This document shows positions 1-9,015 of a DNA stretch of 35,000 bases, one piece after another. Below the pieces are notes generated by a model that was given only the letters and a program-made list of their open reading frames with translations, was not told the DNA's origin and did not search any database. The DNA is from Halichondria panicea (Eukaryota > Porifera > Demospongiae > Suberitida > Halichondriidae): NCBI RefSeq assembly GCF_963675165.1, contig NC_087393.1, positions 5,704,702 to 5,739,701 on the forward strand, read 5' to 3'. Every line of letters begins with the position of its first letter. Position 1 is the stretch's first letter. Position numbers and translations under genes: made by a program.

Positions 1-1111
1 TTTTCAGAAAGCTTAGAAAAAAATAGTTCAAATGGTGTCACTAAAAATCATATTTGAGAGATAAAAGTATTTACCAATTTGGCGATACCATGGATAATAG
101 CCCATGGTCCAAGGCCGAAAAATGACAAATTAGGGCCCCGACAAAATTTTGGATTGCAACACATCATTTGAAAGGTCTCTTTCTAAGCTTTCAGAAATTT
201 TTGACATTGGATCAACGATACTCAAGTTAAGGCTGTTGAAAGATGTTCAACTACACCCCCGTTTATTCAATGGTTTGGGGATTCTTTCGGCTGCCATAAC
301 TTGAATTCTGTGGATCCAATGTCAAATTTTTGGAAAGCTTAGAAAAAAATAGTTCAAATGGTGTCATTATTAAAAATCATATTTGAGAGATAAAAGTATT
401 TACCAATTTGGCGATACCATGGATAATAGCCCATGGTCCAAGGCCGAAAAATGACAAATTAGGGCCCCGACAAAATTTTGGATTGCAACACATCATTTGA
501 AAGGTCTCTTTCTAAGCTTTCAGAAATTTATAAATTTTTTTACATTGGATCAACGATACTCAAGTTAAGGCTGTTGAAAGATGTTCAACTACACCCCCGT
601 TTATTCAATGGTTTGGGGATTCTTTCAGCTGCCATAACTTGAATTCTGTGTATCCAATGTCAAATTTTGGGGGATTTTCAGAAAGCTTAGAAAAAAATAG
701 TTCAAATGGTGTCATTAAAAATCATATTTGAGAGATAAAAGTATTTACCAATTTGGCGATACCATGGATTATAGCCCATGGTCCAAGGCCGAAAAATGAC
801 AAATTAGGGCCCCGACAAAATTTTGGATTGCAACACATCATTTGAAAGGTCTCTTTCTAAGCTTTCAGAAATTTATAAAATTTTTGACATTGGATCAACG
901 ATACTCAAGTTAAGGCTGTTGAAAGATGTTCAACTACACCCCCGTTTATTCAATGGTTTAGGGATTGTTTCGGCTGCCATAACTTGAATTCTGTGGATCC
1001 AATGTCAAATTTTTGGGGATTTTCAGAAAGCTCAGAAAAAAATAGTTCAAATAGTGTCATTAAAAATCATATTTGAGAGATAAAAGTATTTACCAATTTG
1101 GCGATACCATG
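1..1111. repeat. ~345-bp satellite, about 3.2 copies
   Basis: A unit recurs with its agcttag-type landmark at 10, 335, 684 and 1029, so the spacings are 325, 349 and 345 bp. Copies differ by few substitutions and small indels. The last copy stops abruptly near 1111, where the CFAP61 side begins with unrelated sequence and a TG tract. No coding frame persists through the copies. The array starts before the window. It lies inside, or replaces, the downstream part of CFAP61. Confidence 0.95.
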
Positions 1112-1143
1112 GATAGCTAGATGGTGGAGTATAAGCAATGGTG

Positions 1144-1148
<5 letters not shown>

Positions 1149-1198
<50 letters not shown>
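1149..1198. repeat. (TG)n microsatellite
   Basis: About 24 uninterrupted TG dinucleotides lie between the satellite and the last visible CFAP61 exon, within the first part of the intron that follows that exon. Confidence 0.97.
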
Positions 1199-1199
<1 letters not shown>

Positions 1200-1211
1200 C
1201 AGCCAGGGTAC

Positions 1212-1850
1212 CTGTTGATGGCAGTGAGAGTACCAAGCACAGTGTTGATCCATGTGTCTAAGCCAATGGTGGGTGGGGAGGGCACATCAGTGGGAGAGAC
1301 TAGTACCACGTTAGAGAAGTGGAGATGAGGGCTATAAAGAGAGAAAGAAAGAGTGTAGCGATTGTTATAGTGGATAGTTCACCAGAATATCAGAGTCTCT
1401 AATAGAGAGATGGCAGTTTGAGAAGCACCCACGATCACCACACGACAGTTGATAGAGATCTGCATGACAATATTGATGTTAAGTTAAAGGGTGGGGGTTA
1501 AGTGGGAGGGGCTTACTTTGGGTTCAAATGTCAGCTTCCTGTTGGTATGGTAAAGAGCAAAGGGTGGTTTGACCCCTGTGACCTCTGGTAGGGGAGCATT
1601 AATACCCAGGCCTTCAGGGTACACCACTTGCCTTCGAGCTCTGTAGGGGAGGAGTTTAGTGGTGCACACACACACACCCACCCACACCCACACCCACACC
1701 CACACACACACACACAGCTTACTTGATGGGTATTAGACAGTGTAGTGCAGAGATGAGAGACTGTGGTTTAGGCTGAGAGTCAGAGGAGAGGTGGTAATAG
1801 AGGCAGGAACTATTCGATAGTCGGAGGATCTCCTGAGAGTGTGTGGGTGG

Positions 1851-1882
<32 letters not shown>

Positions 1883-2949
1883 GAGTGTGTCACTGTGGGT
1901 GTGTGGGGGGTCTTACTTTAAGGAAGTGCTTAGCGTGCGGACTGAAGGCTGGGTTGAGCACGAGATGATGGAGGTGAGAATGCTGACGAGGCTCGTGATA
2001 GTTGTAGTAAATAAAGTCCTCAATGTTATAATGTGAGCAAATATACTCCATATCCTATATACATGTGTGGGGGGTAACACAGGTCATGTGTGTGGGGGGG
2101 GGGGGTAACACAGGTCATGTGATGAAGCTACTATACCTCCTTCTCCCTGAGCACTGCCAGTGCTACTAGTTGACTATCAACCTCCGCCACTAGAGCTAGC
2201 AGAGGGGTCACCTCTCCGAGGTCACGTCTGGCTCTCAGGAATATTTCCACATCTCCCAACATGTCATCACGTGAGGAGAGGTCAAAGGTCAAAGCTTTGA
2301 GTGCAGGGAGGTCAACTGTAGTAGCTTCACGCACAATGAATGAGCTGTGTACAGAACATGTACATGCATGCACACTGATGTGTGAGTGGCTCACTCCAGT
2401 AACGATGCCTTGTGTGCTAGGAAGAGCTCTTGAGGGAGGCAGGTACCAGGGCGTGGGGGAACTGCCTCCTATAGTGCATCAGGTAAGTCAAAGCTACTAC
2501 ATACAGTTTATTTGTGAAAATGGACAAATCCTGACTCAAGTTATGGGCTGTCAGAGAAGCTCCCTTCCTAACCCTAATCCCTAGGGAGCAGAGCTGCTAT
2601 TAACGTACTGTGAAGTGTGTGAGTAGTGGTAGGTCTCCACTCGAGTGTGGTTGGGTTAGTAGCAAGAACTCATGCTCCTGAGGAGATAGTCTATTACACA
2701 GCTAGCAGTACAGCATTGGCCGAGACTTACTGGAAACAACTTGAAGACTGCTGGGAGGAAGTCCACACTCCTGCACACAGTGGACACATAGACACACCAT
2801 ACACTATATGCTAGTGTCATTACCTCATCTCGTATCTCTCATCAATAGCAAACAGTTGAATGGCCACCGCACACGCCTCCCCCTGTAGACTGTACACCTT
2901 AGTATCGACCTTTGACCCTTGTACCTGTAGCGCCCAGTACAATGTCAGT

Positions 2950-2983
<34 letters not shown>

Positions 2984-4491
2984 ACCTCCTCCAGTGTTGA
3001 GTTATCAGGTGTATTCTCCGCACAACTCTCTTGTGACAAGCAACTATCAGCAGTACTTGTGCTTGTGTGAGCTGTGTCTGCGTGGGCTGTGCTTGTGCTT
3101 GTGTGAGCTGTGTCTGCGTGGGCTGTGCTTGTGCTTGTGTGAGCTGTGTCTGCGTGGGCTGTACTTGTGCTTGTGTGAGCTGTGTCTATGTGGGCTGTGC
3201 TTGTGTGGGCTGTGCTTGTGTGGGCTGTGTCTATGTGGGCGGTGCTGGTGTGAGCTAAGGGACCTAGATTATGGAGACAGATGCACACACTATGAGGGTA
3301 CCTTGAGAGGAAAGTATTGTGTCTTGAGGATGAGGTTTCCTGAGGAGATGATAGGGCTCCAATACATAGGAGGCAGTGAGGAGATCAATATCCACACATG
3401 TGGTCACACTCATTACACCTACTGCATGACCGTCCACCTAGCAGAGGGGTGTGGTCACTATAGGAACGGGTGTGGTCAATATAGTGGGTGTGGCTTACCT
3501 CAGCCACGAGGGTCTGGTGATCTGTGTCTTGAGAAGCTATTAACTCAGAGAGGAAATAGTCCCCTGCACATACACACAATAATGAGAGTGAGGTCAGGTA
3601 GTACCTTACCATAGAGGCTAGTGATGTTGTGTGAATGCTCTACTAGTATTGGTAGCAGGTCATCACTGTCCTCCACACAGGCTGGTCTTATATACAGTGT
3701 GGGGAAGTGTGTGTGTCTGTGTGTGGCGTACACAGCTAGGTCCTCTTGACAACACAGAGGAGAGAAGTGACTAGACAGTGCAGGACCTATAGGAGGGGTA
3801 GTCTCATGGATCAGCCCCCTCCTGAGAAGCATCTCAGGAGGGGGCTGATCCATGAGACTATAGGAGGGGTATGAGGGTACAAGGGATAGGGGTGCATGCA
3901 GTGTACCAATATGTGTGTGAGTGGGTGTCACTAGTAGGAGGTACTGCAGTAGAGGGGCCGTCATGTACACAGTCCTGTGAGGGGAGGGGAGTGGGCGGGT
4001 GTGAGGGTGGAGTGGGCGTTACCTCAGTATCTCAGTGACTGCTCCCTGATGAAAGTTGTCCTTGGCCACAAATAAGCACAAGAATAAAGTATTGACAGGC
4101 TGTGGGGGGTAATAATGTGCAGGGTGGGGGGTAGTGTGTTGTATTGAACACATCACACCCACTCACTGATGGGCGATAGAGGTCAGAGTTCAACCATGAG
4201 GTCCAATCCGTGGGGAGAGTGGAGAGTGTGTCAGTGAGAGACATGTGGCCCACGAGACTACCCTCACCAGACAACAGGCTGATACCGAGACTAGCATGCT
4301 CTCTGCACAAAAATTGAATTATCCCAGCCCCGCCCACTTTTCAGTGGACACTAGTAAACTCTTCCTTACATTATGTGCTCTGGATTGACTCTTCCAAAGA
4401 GCGCCTCTGTGTGTCTAGTGATCAGCCCACGCACTCCTCCTGCGTCACTGCTCTCTGAGCGCTTAGATACAAACTTCTGAACAGTCGCCAT
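1212..4491 (-). CDS. CFAP61: CFAP61, cilia- and flagella-associated protein 61 (18 exons, 3' part missing)
   Basis: CFAP61 is an axonemal protein of the calmodulin/spoke-associated complex at the base of radial spokes in motile cilia. Exons (high to low): 4491-4370, 4302-4167, 4099-4023, 3974-3907, 3786-3610, 3563-3499, 3437-3302, 3254-2986, 2924-2824, 2770-2731, 2701-2609, 2468-2395, 2344-2137, 2054-1917, 1832-1723, 1640-1517, 1459-1383, 1331-1212. They give about 711 residues in a continuous phase. Recognisable blocks include HRHTHFP, DYFLSELIASQD, FAIDERYEMR, SHYNIEDFIYYN, HTNRKLTFEPK and the dinucleotide-binding strand VVIVGAS (from about residue 653). Human CFAP61 is about 1,240 residues, so roughly 40% is missing: after 1212 only a TG tract and satellite are seen. 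Exon 8 encodes a Thr/His/Ala-rich 36-bp repeat. The intron at 2702-2730 would be only 29 nt, so that boundary is doubtful. Start: ATG at 4491, head to head with MRPL27. Confidence 0.9.
1846..1882. repeat. (TG)n microsatellite in a CFAP61 intron
   Basis: An imperfect TG tract lies between the exons 2054-1917 and 1832-1723. Confidence 0.9.
2948..2982. repeat. (TG)n microsatellite in a CFAP61 intron
   Basis: About 17 TG units start four bases inside the 5' splice site of exon 8 (exon end 2986) on the coding strand, so they fill most of this short intron. Confidence 0.93.
3056..3250. repeat. 36-bp coding minisatellite in CFAP61 exon 8
   Basis: Units alternate 'ctgtgcttgtg' and 'tgagctgtgtctg' motifs on the + strand, with period 36 and shorter variants towards 3250. 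On the coding strand they encode alternating HTSTA and HADTA/HIDTA motifs. The array sits where vertebrate CFAP61 has a poorly conserved linker, so length change here is probably tolerated. Confidence 0.9.
3788..3871. mobile_element. 58-bp perfect-hairpin element with 13-bp target duplication
   Basis: Positions 3801-3858 form a perfect hairpin: arms of 27 bp (29 counting flanking TA) around the 4-nt loop 3828-3831. The direct repeat tataggaggggta flanks it exactly at 3788-3800 and 3859-3871. It lies in a CFAP61 intron (3906-3787), right against the 3' splice site. The ends (GTCTCATG...CATGAGAC) match those of the septin-intron hairpin at 20432-20494. No coding capacity; a non-autonomous foldback or MITE-like element. 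Confidence 0.85.
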
Positions 4492-4516
4492 GTTATTGCT
4501 TGGCAATATTCAATAT

Positions 4517-4530
4517 GTTGCTATGGCAAC
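4517..4530. promoter_or_regulatory. X-box-like RFX site upstream of CFAP61
   Basis: GTTGCTATGGCAAC differs by one base from the symmetric X-box GTTGCCATGGCAAC recognised by RFX factors, the regulators of ciliary genes. It lies 26 bp upstream of the CFAP61 start codon, inside the 121-bp interval shared with MRPL27. Sequence match is direct; function is inferred. Confidence 0.75.
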
Positions 4531-4612
4531 TTACAAAGCCGGTAAACACGAGCTTAGGGGGCGTGGCCATTGCTAGCTATGGATTCTAATTATTGCCCAC
4601 TGTCCCCCAAGC

Positions 4613-4833
4613 ATGGCTGCTCTACTCGCTCGATGGTGTCTTTACTCTAGCGCTGTGTACAAGCAAGGTAAGTGCTGTGAAGGTTACTCAATACAATAGT
4701 GACAAGTGTGTGCAGATTGTGTGAGGTGGGCGAGTAAGAAAGCTGGAGGGAGCACTCGCAATGGCCGCAAGACGGCTGGTAGGAGACTAGGTCTTAAGTG
4801 TGGAGATGGTAGGTGTACAGTGTCTAGTCGCGT

Positions 4834-4866
<33 letters not shown>

Positions 4867-5406
4867 TTAGTTGTATAGGGGAGACTGTGAGAGCTGGGAA
4901 CATCATCGTGCGTCAGAGAGGTACACGTTTCCACCCAGGAACTAATGTGAGCTACTTATAGTATCTCATGTGCTCCCCTCCCCTCCCCTCCCCTCATGTG
5001 CTCCCCTTCCCTCATGTGCTCCCTCCCCTCCCCTCATGTGCTCCCCTCTCCTCATGTGCTCCCCTCCCCTCCCCTCCCCTCATGTGCTCCCCTCTCCTCA
5101 TTTGCTCCCTCCCCTCATGTGCTCCCCTCCCCTCCCCTCATGTGCTCCCTCCCCTCATGTGCTCCCTCCCCTCCCCTCCCCTCATATGCTCCCCTCCCCT
5201 ACTAGGTGGGCATGGGAAGGGACCACACATTGTTTGCACTCTCTGAGGGTTGCGTACAGTACAGCCGAGTTGCTAGGAAACCACTGCCTCCAGTGAAAGG
5301 ACAGAAATGGATTAAGAAGCCGTGGAGAAAGTTTGTGAATGTTGTAGCAACTACCAAGACTCACCAACTAACTCTCACAAGCATAGTACAACATTCTGCA
5401 TTGTAA
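4613..5406 (+). CDS. MRPL27: Mitochondrial ribosomal protein bL27m (4 exons)
   Basis: This is a component of the large mitoribosomal subunit; bacterial L27 reaches the peptidyl-transferase centre. Exons 4613-4667, 4716-4808, 4879-4946 and 5206-5406 join in phase to 138 residues. After a short basic leader (about residues 1-22, probable mitochondrial targeting) comes the L27 signature [11 protein letters not shown], then [21 protein letters not shown] and [11 protein letters not shown], followed by a basic C-terminal extension of the kind found in mitochondrial homologues. Intron 2 contains a TG tract. Intron 3 contains a C/T-rich minisatellite. The ATG is 121 bp from that of CFAP61 on the other strand, so the two probably share a promoter. 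The 3' end faces SDE2, whose stop is 134 bp away. Confidence 0.95.
4965..5200. repeat. Polypyrimidine minisatellite in MRPL27 intron 3
   Basis: Variable-length units built from catgtgctccc and runs of cctccc fill almost the whole intron and run up to its 3' splice site at 5204-5205. Several long open frames here are artefacts of the repeat. Confidence 0.93.
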
Positions 5407-5540
5407 ACATCGATCGATCAGCATTAATATTATTGTATTATTGTCTGTTATTACGTTGCTAGCCGACTTGTCAATAATACAATTCTTGAGAATTAACAGT
5501 GAATTATGATGACATATGGGCAAGTCAGATCTAATAATGT

Positions 5541-6978
5541 TCATTTCTTCTTTGTCTTGGCCAGCAATTTGGCTGGTATTTGTTCTTTACAGAGCCCCTT
5601 GATACTGAACAGTCTCCGTGCTCTCTCTAATGGTGTCCCCCCACACTTGAGACCTCTAGATGACAATGACCTCTTTAGTAGCTCTCCTCCTACTGCCAAT
5701 AGATCCTCCACACTAGAGTATTGGCCAGGGTCCACCACCTGGATAGTGGGGTAGGGGCCGGGGTAAACACATACAAGTATCCATACTCACACTTACCTCC
5801 TCCAAGCTGACAACAGCACTGACTCCCGGTGGTGTTGGTGGGACAGCACTGACTCCCGGTGGTGTTGATGGGGCAGCACTGACTCCCGGTGGTGTTGGTG
5901 GGACAGCACTGACTCCCGGTGGTGTTGGTGGGGCAGCACTGACTCCCGGTGGTGTTGGTGGGGCAGCACTGACTCCCAGTGGTGGGCTGTCAGGAGAGGT
6001 CCCCTCTTTTGGAGATGGGCTGCCCTCTTTATTAGATGGTCGCATGACTTGACTGATAACCACCTCCTCACAAGAGCCACTGTGACTAGCAGAGGGAGAT
6101 GGTGAGCTGTCATCATCATCAGAACTGCTGCTCAAGTCTTCAGAATGCATCCTATATACACACACACACACACACACACACAGCAGTTGGTACACAGTTG
6201 AATGCGTGTGGGGGCTTACATACCAAAGCTTAGCTTTCTTGGCAGGAGGTAGTGATGATGATGATGATGGGTCGTTGTCTTGCTGTAGCCCACGCTTCAA
6301 TGACTCTGCCATTCCCTCTTCAGTTGAGCGAATTGCATCCATGTAGGAAGAGTCATCAAATGTATGTCGAGGCTCCTCTAGCAACTTTTGCTGCCTCCTT
6401 TTCTTTCGCTCAGTACGCTGTCTGTTGCGGTCACTCTCTCCAGCCACCCACTCGGCCACTCTACACACAATAACATAACACTTAACTATAACTATCTTAA
6501 TCCTCACTTCTTTTCGTTTTTTATGTCCCTCATCCTGCGGCCAGATATGTCCCTACAAGCAGACTTGTCAGCATTCCTGTTTCTGTGAGATCCAGTCGCT
6601 CGAATCAATGAACCAAATCCTGCACATACACACAAACGATAGCATAACTCTATCTGAACGGGCTCAGACAATCGTTGAATTTGAGCCATGAGTTAGAGAC
6701 TATGGCATACCTCCCTTTCCCCCGCACAGTCGATAATGAGCTGTGAGCACACATAGCTGAGAGGAGGGGGTTATGACATCATCATCATCCAGGGGGGACC
6801 CCCCACAGCACAGGTAATAATCAGCACACTATGTGGGGGGTATGTGGACTACTCAATACTAGCATTAACTCACATGCCCTGGAGACACTCTCTCCTTGAG
6901 CTGCTTGACAGTGCTAGTTTTCACCAAGCACAAGCTAACAGGCTTTCTAAGACCAACTAACACAACATTGGTAGACAT
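5541..6978 (-). CDS. SDE2: SDE2 homologue, ubiquitin-like splicing/genome-maintenance factor (6 exons)
   Basis: SDE2 has an N-terminal ubiquitin-like fold that is cleaved after a GG motif. The processed C-terminal part acts in pre-mRNA splicing and in replication stress or telomere maintenance. Exons 6978-6874, 6828-6711, 6619-6508, 6460-6224, 6151-5797 and 5738-5541 join in phase to 374 residues. The cleavage motif GGKGG is at residues 71-75, followed by the conserved FGSLIRATG and CRDISGRRMRD. Next comes a charged helix with RQRTERKKRRQQK. The C-terminus, from about residue 318, has a SAP-like helix pair (GLKCGGTPLERARRLFSIKG) and ends in KTKKK. The middle is acidic/serine-rich, then has a 10-residue GVSAxPPTPP repeat encoded in exon 5. 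Start: first ATG, with the ubiquitin-like fold complete. Convergent with MRPL27. Confidence 0.93.
5815..5997. repeat. 30-bp coding minisatellite in SDE2 exon 5
   Basis: Six 30-bp units (gactcccggtggtgttggtg plus ten bases) each encode the decapeptide GVSAxPPTPP on the minus strand. Units differ by one or two bases and the frame is kept because the period is divisible by three. Confidence 0.95.
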
Positions 6979-8006
6979 CTTTATTATTCTGGATTCAGAG
7001 TTAGAGGTCACAGGTTAAAGTACTAAGTACACTAGTTTTAATTATTTCTAAAGGGGCGTGTCACAAGAGAAAAGGGGCGGGGCTGAATTAATCACAGCTC
7101 ATTATATGGGCAGTCAAAGTTCCTCTCAAAACAAGCCCTGACAATTAACCATGCTTTGTAATGGGGGGGAGTACAGCGGCACCAACTACACAACTCTTTA
7201 ATCATGGACACAAGGGGGAGTACAGCGCATTGAAAGCACCATTAATAATATTCACACAAAACACCATAAATATAGTTTGATAAGCAAATTTCATAATAAA
7301 AACAATCAATATCAAAACTAAGAGATGCATTCTGTAGCTCTAGACAAGGCCTATCACATGACATGCTCAGATCACAGTTCTGGTGGGGGAAAGAGTCACA
7401 CTCTGCACGCGGCAGTACTCACTATTTTTTAATTGTGTTCCTTTATCTGCAGAACAAGATGTCCAAAGGGTGTTCCAAGAACTCCACAGTGTCACCTTGT
7501 AACTCCTTCATCATCTGTTGTCATAGCACCTTCTCACTGACTCCGCCCCTCTTGTGCTCTCCATCACTGTACGCAATGAAGTAACAGGTCAACAAATGTG
7601 TAGCAATGGATGCATTTGATACAGAGGCTGTATAGTTTGATCACTAGTAATGATATCTATTAGCAGATATTGACATCTAAAGCAGCCTATACACTATACT
7701 AGGTGGTCCACTTTTGATCATGACTAGCCACTCACTTGTACTCGCTGCGATGCTCTTTGCCTCGTAATCTATTGCTGCTGGCCTTTTGGGTGAGTATCCA
7801 TCCGATATCCAGCCTTGTAGAAGCTCCTAGAGGGAAGGACAAGTGAACGCTTTTCCTCACCAGCCAGACCCATCTTGTGTGTGAGCATGTCTGGTAAAGG
7901 GTCATAAAATTTATATAGTACAACAGAAAGGCGTGGTCTCGGGAGAGGAGAGCTAGAGAGAGACCAGTGCAGCGCAGTACAGTACAGTCAAGGAACATTA
8001 ACAAGA
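6979..8006. other. Interval between SDE2 and BIRC5; no gene resolved
   Basis: The first half is AT-rich and shows nothing definite. On the minus strand, about 7960 to 7440, there are open segments with plausible splice sites. One frame contains YDPLPDMLTHKMGLAGEE and SFYKAGYRMDTHP. Another, downstream of a possible acceptor at 7835, runs to a good donor near 7735. The segments do not join into one convincing chain and I recognise no family. A small minus-strand gene divergent from BIRC5 is possible but unproven. Confidence 0.25.
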
Positions 8007-8603
8007 ATGAGCACAGGAGACGGGAGGAGTATAGAAACAAGTTCCCTGTACCTGGTTGAGGACAGAGTAACGACATTTGAGGGCAGCCGGTGGCCGTTTG
8101 AGTCAGGAACTTGTACTGCTGTCAAGGTATAAAATAGCACACTGTTTGTACACTGTATCCCTGATCTGCTTAGATGGCTGAGGCTGGCTTCTATTACTGT
8201 GGCAGTGTAAGCAACCCAGACTGGGTGCGTTGCGTTGTGTGTCACCAAGACATGGAGGGATGGGAGGAGTCAGATAATCCAACGTAAAGCAATCGTAATA
8301 ATAATAGTAGCTGTATAAATGTGTGTATGTTCTCAGCAAGGAGCACAAGCGTAGTACACCAGGCTGTGCCTACCTCAAGCTCAAGGACCCCTACAAGATC
8401 ACATTCGCTGATGTACTGGAACTGGAGAGATGTTCTATAGAGAACTATTCTGTGAGTTAGTCTGCTCAATAATAATTACAATTGTTGACCCGATATTGCA
8501 GAGTTTAGAAGAAGAGAAGCTGGTCAATGATCTCGAGAGTCTTGTTGATCAAATGAGGGACCAATTAACAGCAGCCGTCAAAAATATTCAAACTACATAT
8601 TAA
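8007..8603 (+). CDS. BIRC5: Survivin, BIR-domain protein (4 exons)
   Basis: Survivin is a subunit of the chromosomal passenger complex, which directs Aurora B in mitosis, and belongs to the inhibitor-of-apoptosis family. Exons 8007-8126, 8174-8283, 8337-8451 and 8502-8603 join in phase to 148 residues (human 142). A single BIR domain has the zinc ligands C60, C63, H80 and C87, with the same spacing as human survivin (x2, x16, x6). Flanking motifs are MAEAGFYYCG, DMEGWEESDNPTKEHKRSTPGCAYL and FADVLELER. The C-terminal helix is shorter than in vertebrates, with heptad-like LVNDLESLVDQM. There is no RING domain, so this is survivin type and not an XIAP-type IAP. Convergent with CFAP184. Confidence 0.95.
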
Positions 8604-8671
8604 ATTAATAGCTACAAGCCTCTTATTATTATCGAGTAGATCTATAATTTTTATTATCTTAAATTGATAAT

Positions 8672-8901
8672 TACCGTATAGCGCGAAATTTTCGAGGCAC
8701 TTATATTTCGTGGATTGGCCTCTAAAAGCCATTTCGTTGCACAATGTTCGCGGAATGACTGCTTACCGGAAGCCACGCCTTTAGATCTTGCACGTTATAG
8801 CAGGTAAAGAACGATTTTCGTGGACTTAATTTTCGTGTAGGATTGCTAACCCACGAAATCCACGAAAATTAAGCCCCTCGAAAATTTCGCGCTATACGGT
8901 A
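8672..8901. mobile_element. 230-bp MITE with ~26-bp terminal inverted repeats
   Basis: The ends are taccgtatagcgcgaaattt and its complement near 8901, and the inverted repeat extends a few bases further through tcgagg. Internal segments around 'ttcgtggatt' and 'aatccacgaaaatt' form further imperfect inverted repeats. It lies between the convergent 3' ends of BIRC5 and CFAP184. No reading frame. A degenerate relative (tgtagcgggaaa...tcg) occurs in each unit of the 1.2-kb array near 23698, 24932 and 26139. Confidence 0.9.
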
Positions 8902-9015
8902 TTATACTGTGTTCATAATAGATATTATCTATAATTATAATTATGCCTTTTGTCAACAACAATTTTGATTATAATTATGTATACACATGTACAGCACATA
9001 ATGTACTTGTAAGGT

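Noticed and set aside
1047-1328. Open frames across the TG tract at 1149-1198 on both strands
   Set aside because: They exist only because dinucleotide repeats lack stops; the real coding signal here is the CFAP61 exon 1331-1212.
2570-2590. CCTAACCCTAATCCC, telomere-like
   Set aside because: Only about two imperfect repeats inside a CFAP61 intron; too short to be an interstitial telomere.
4968-5296. Pro/Ser-rich open frames in the C/T-rich repeat
   Set aside because: Intron 3 of MRPL27; frames arise from the repeat and overlap the true exon in the wrong phase.
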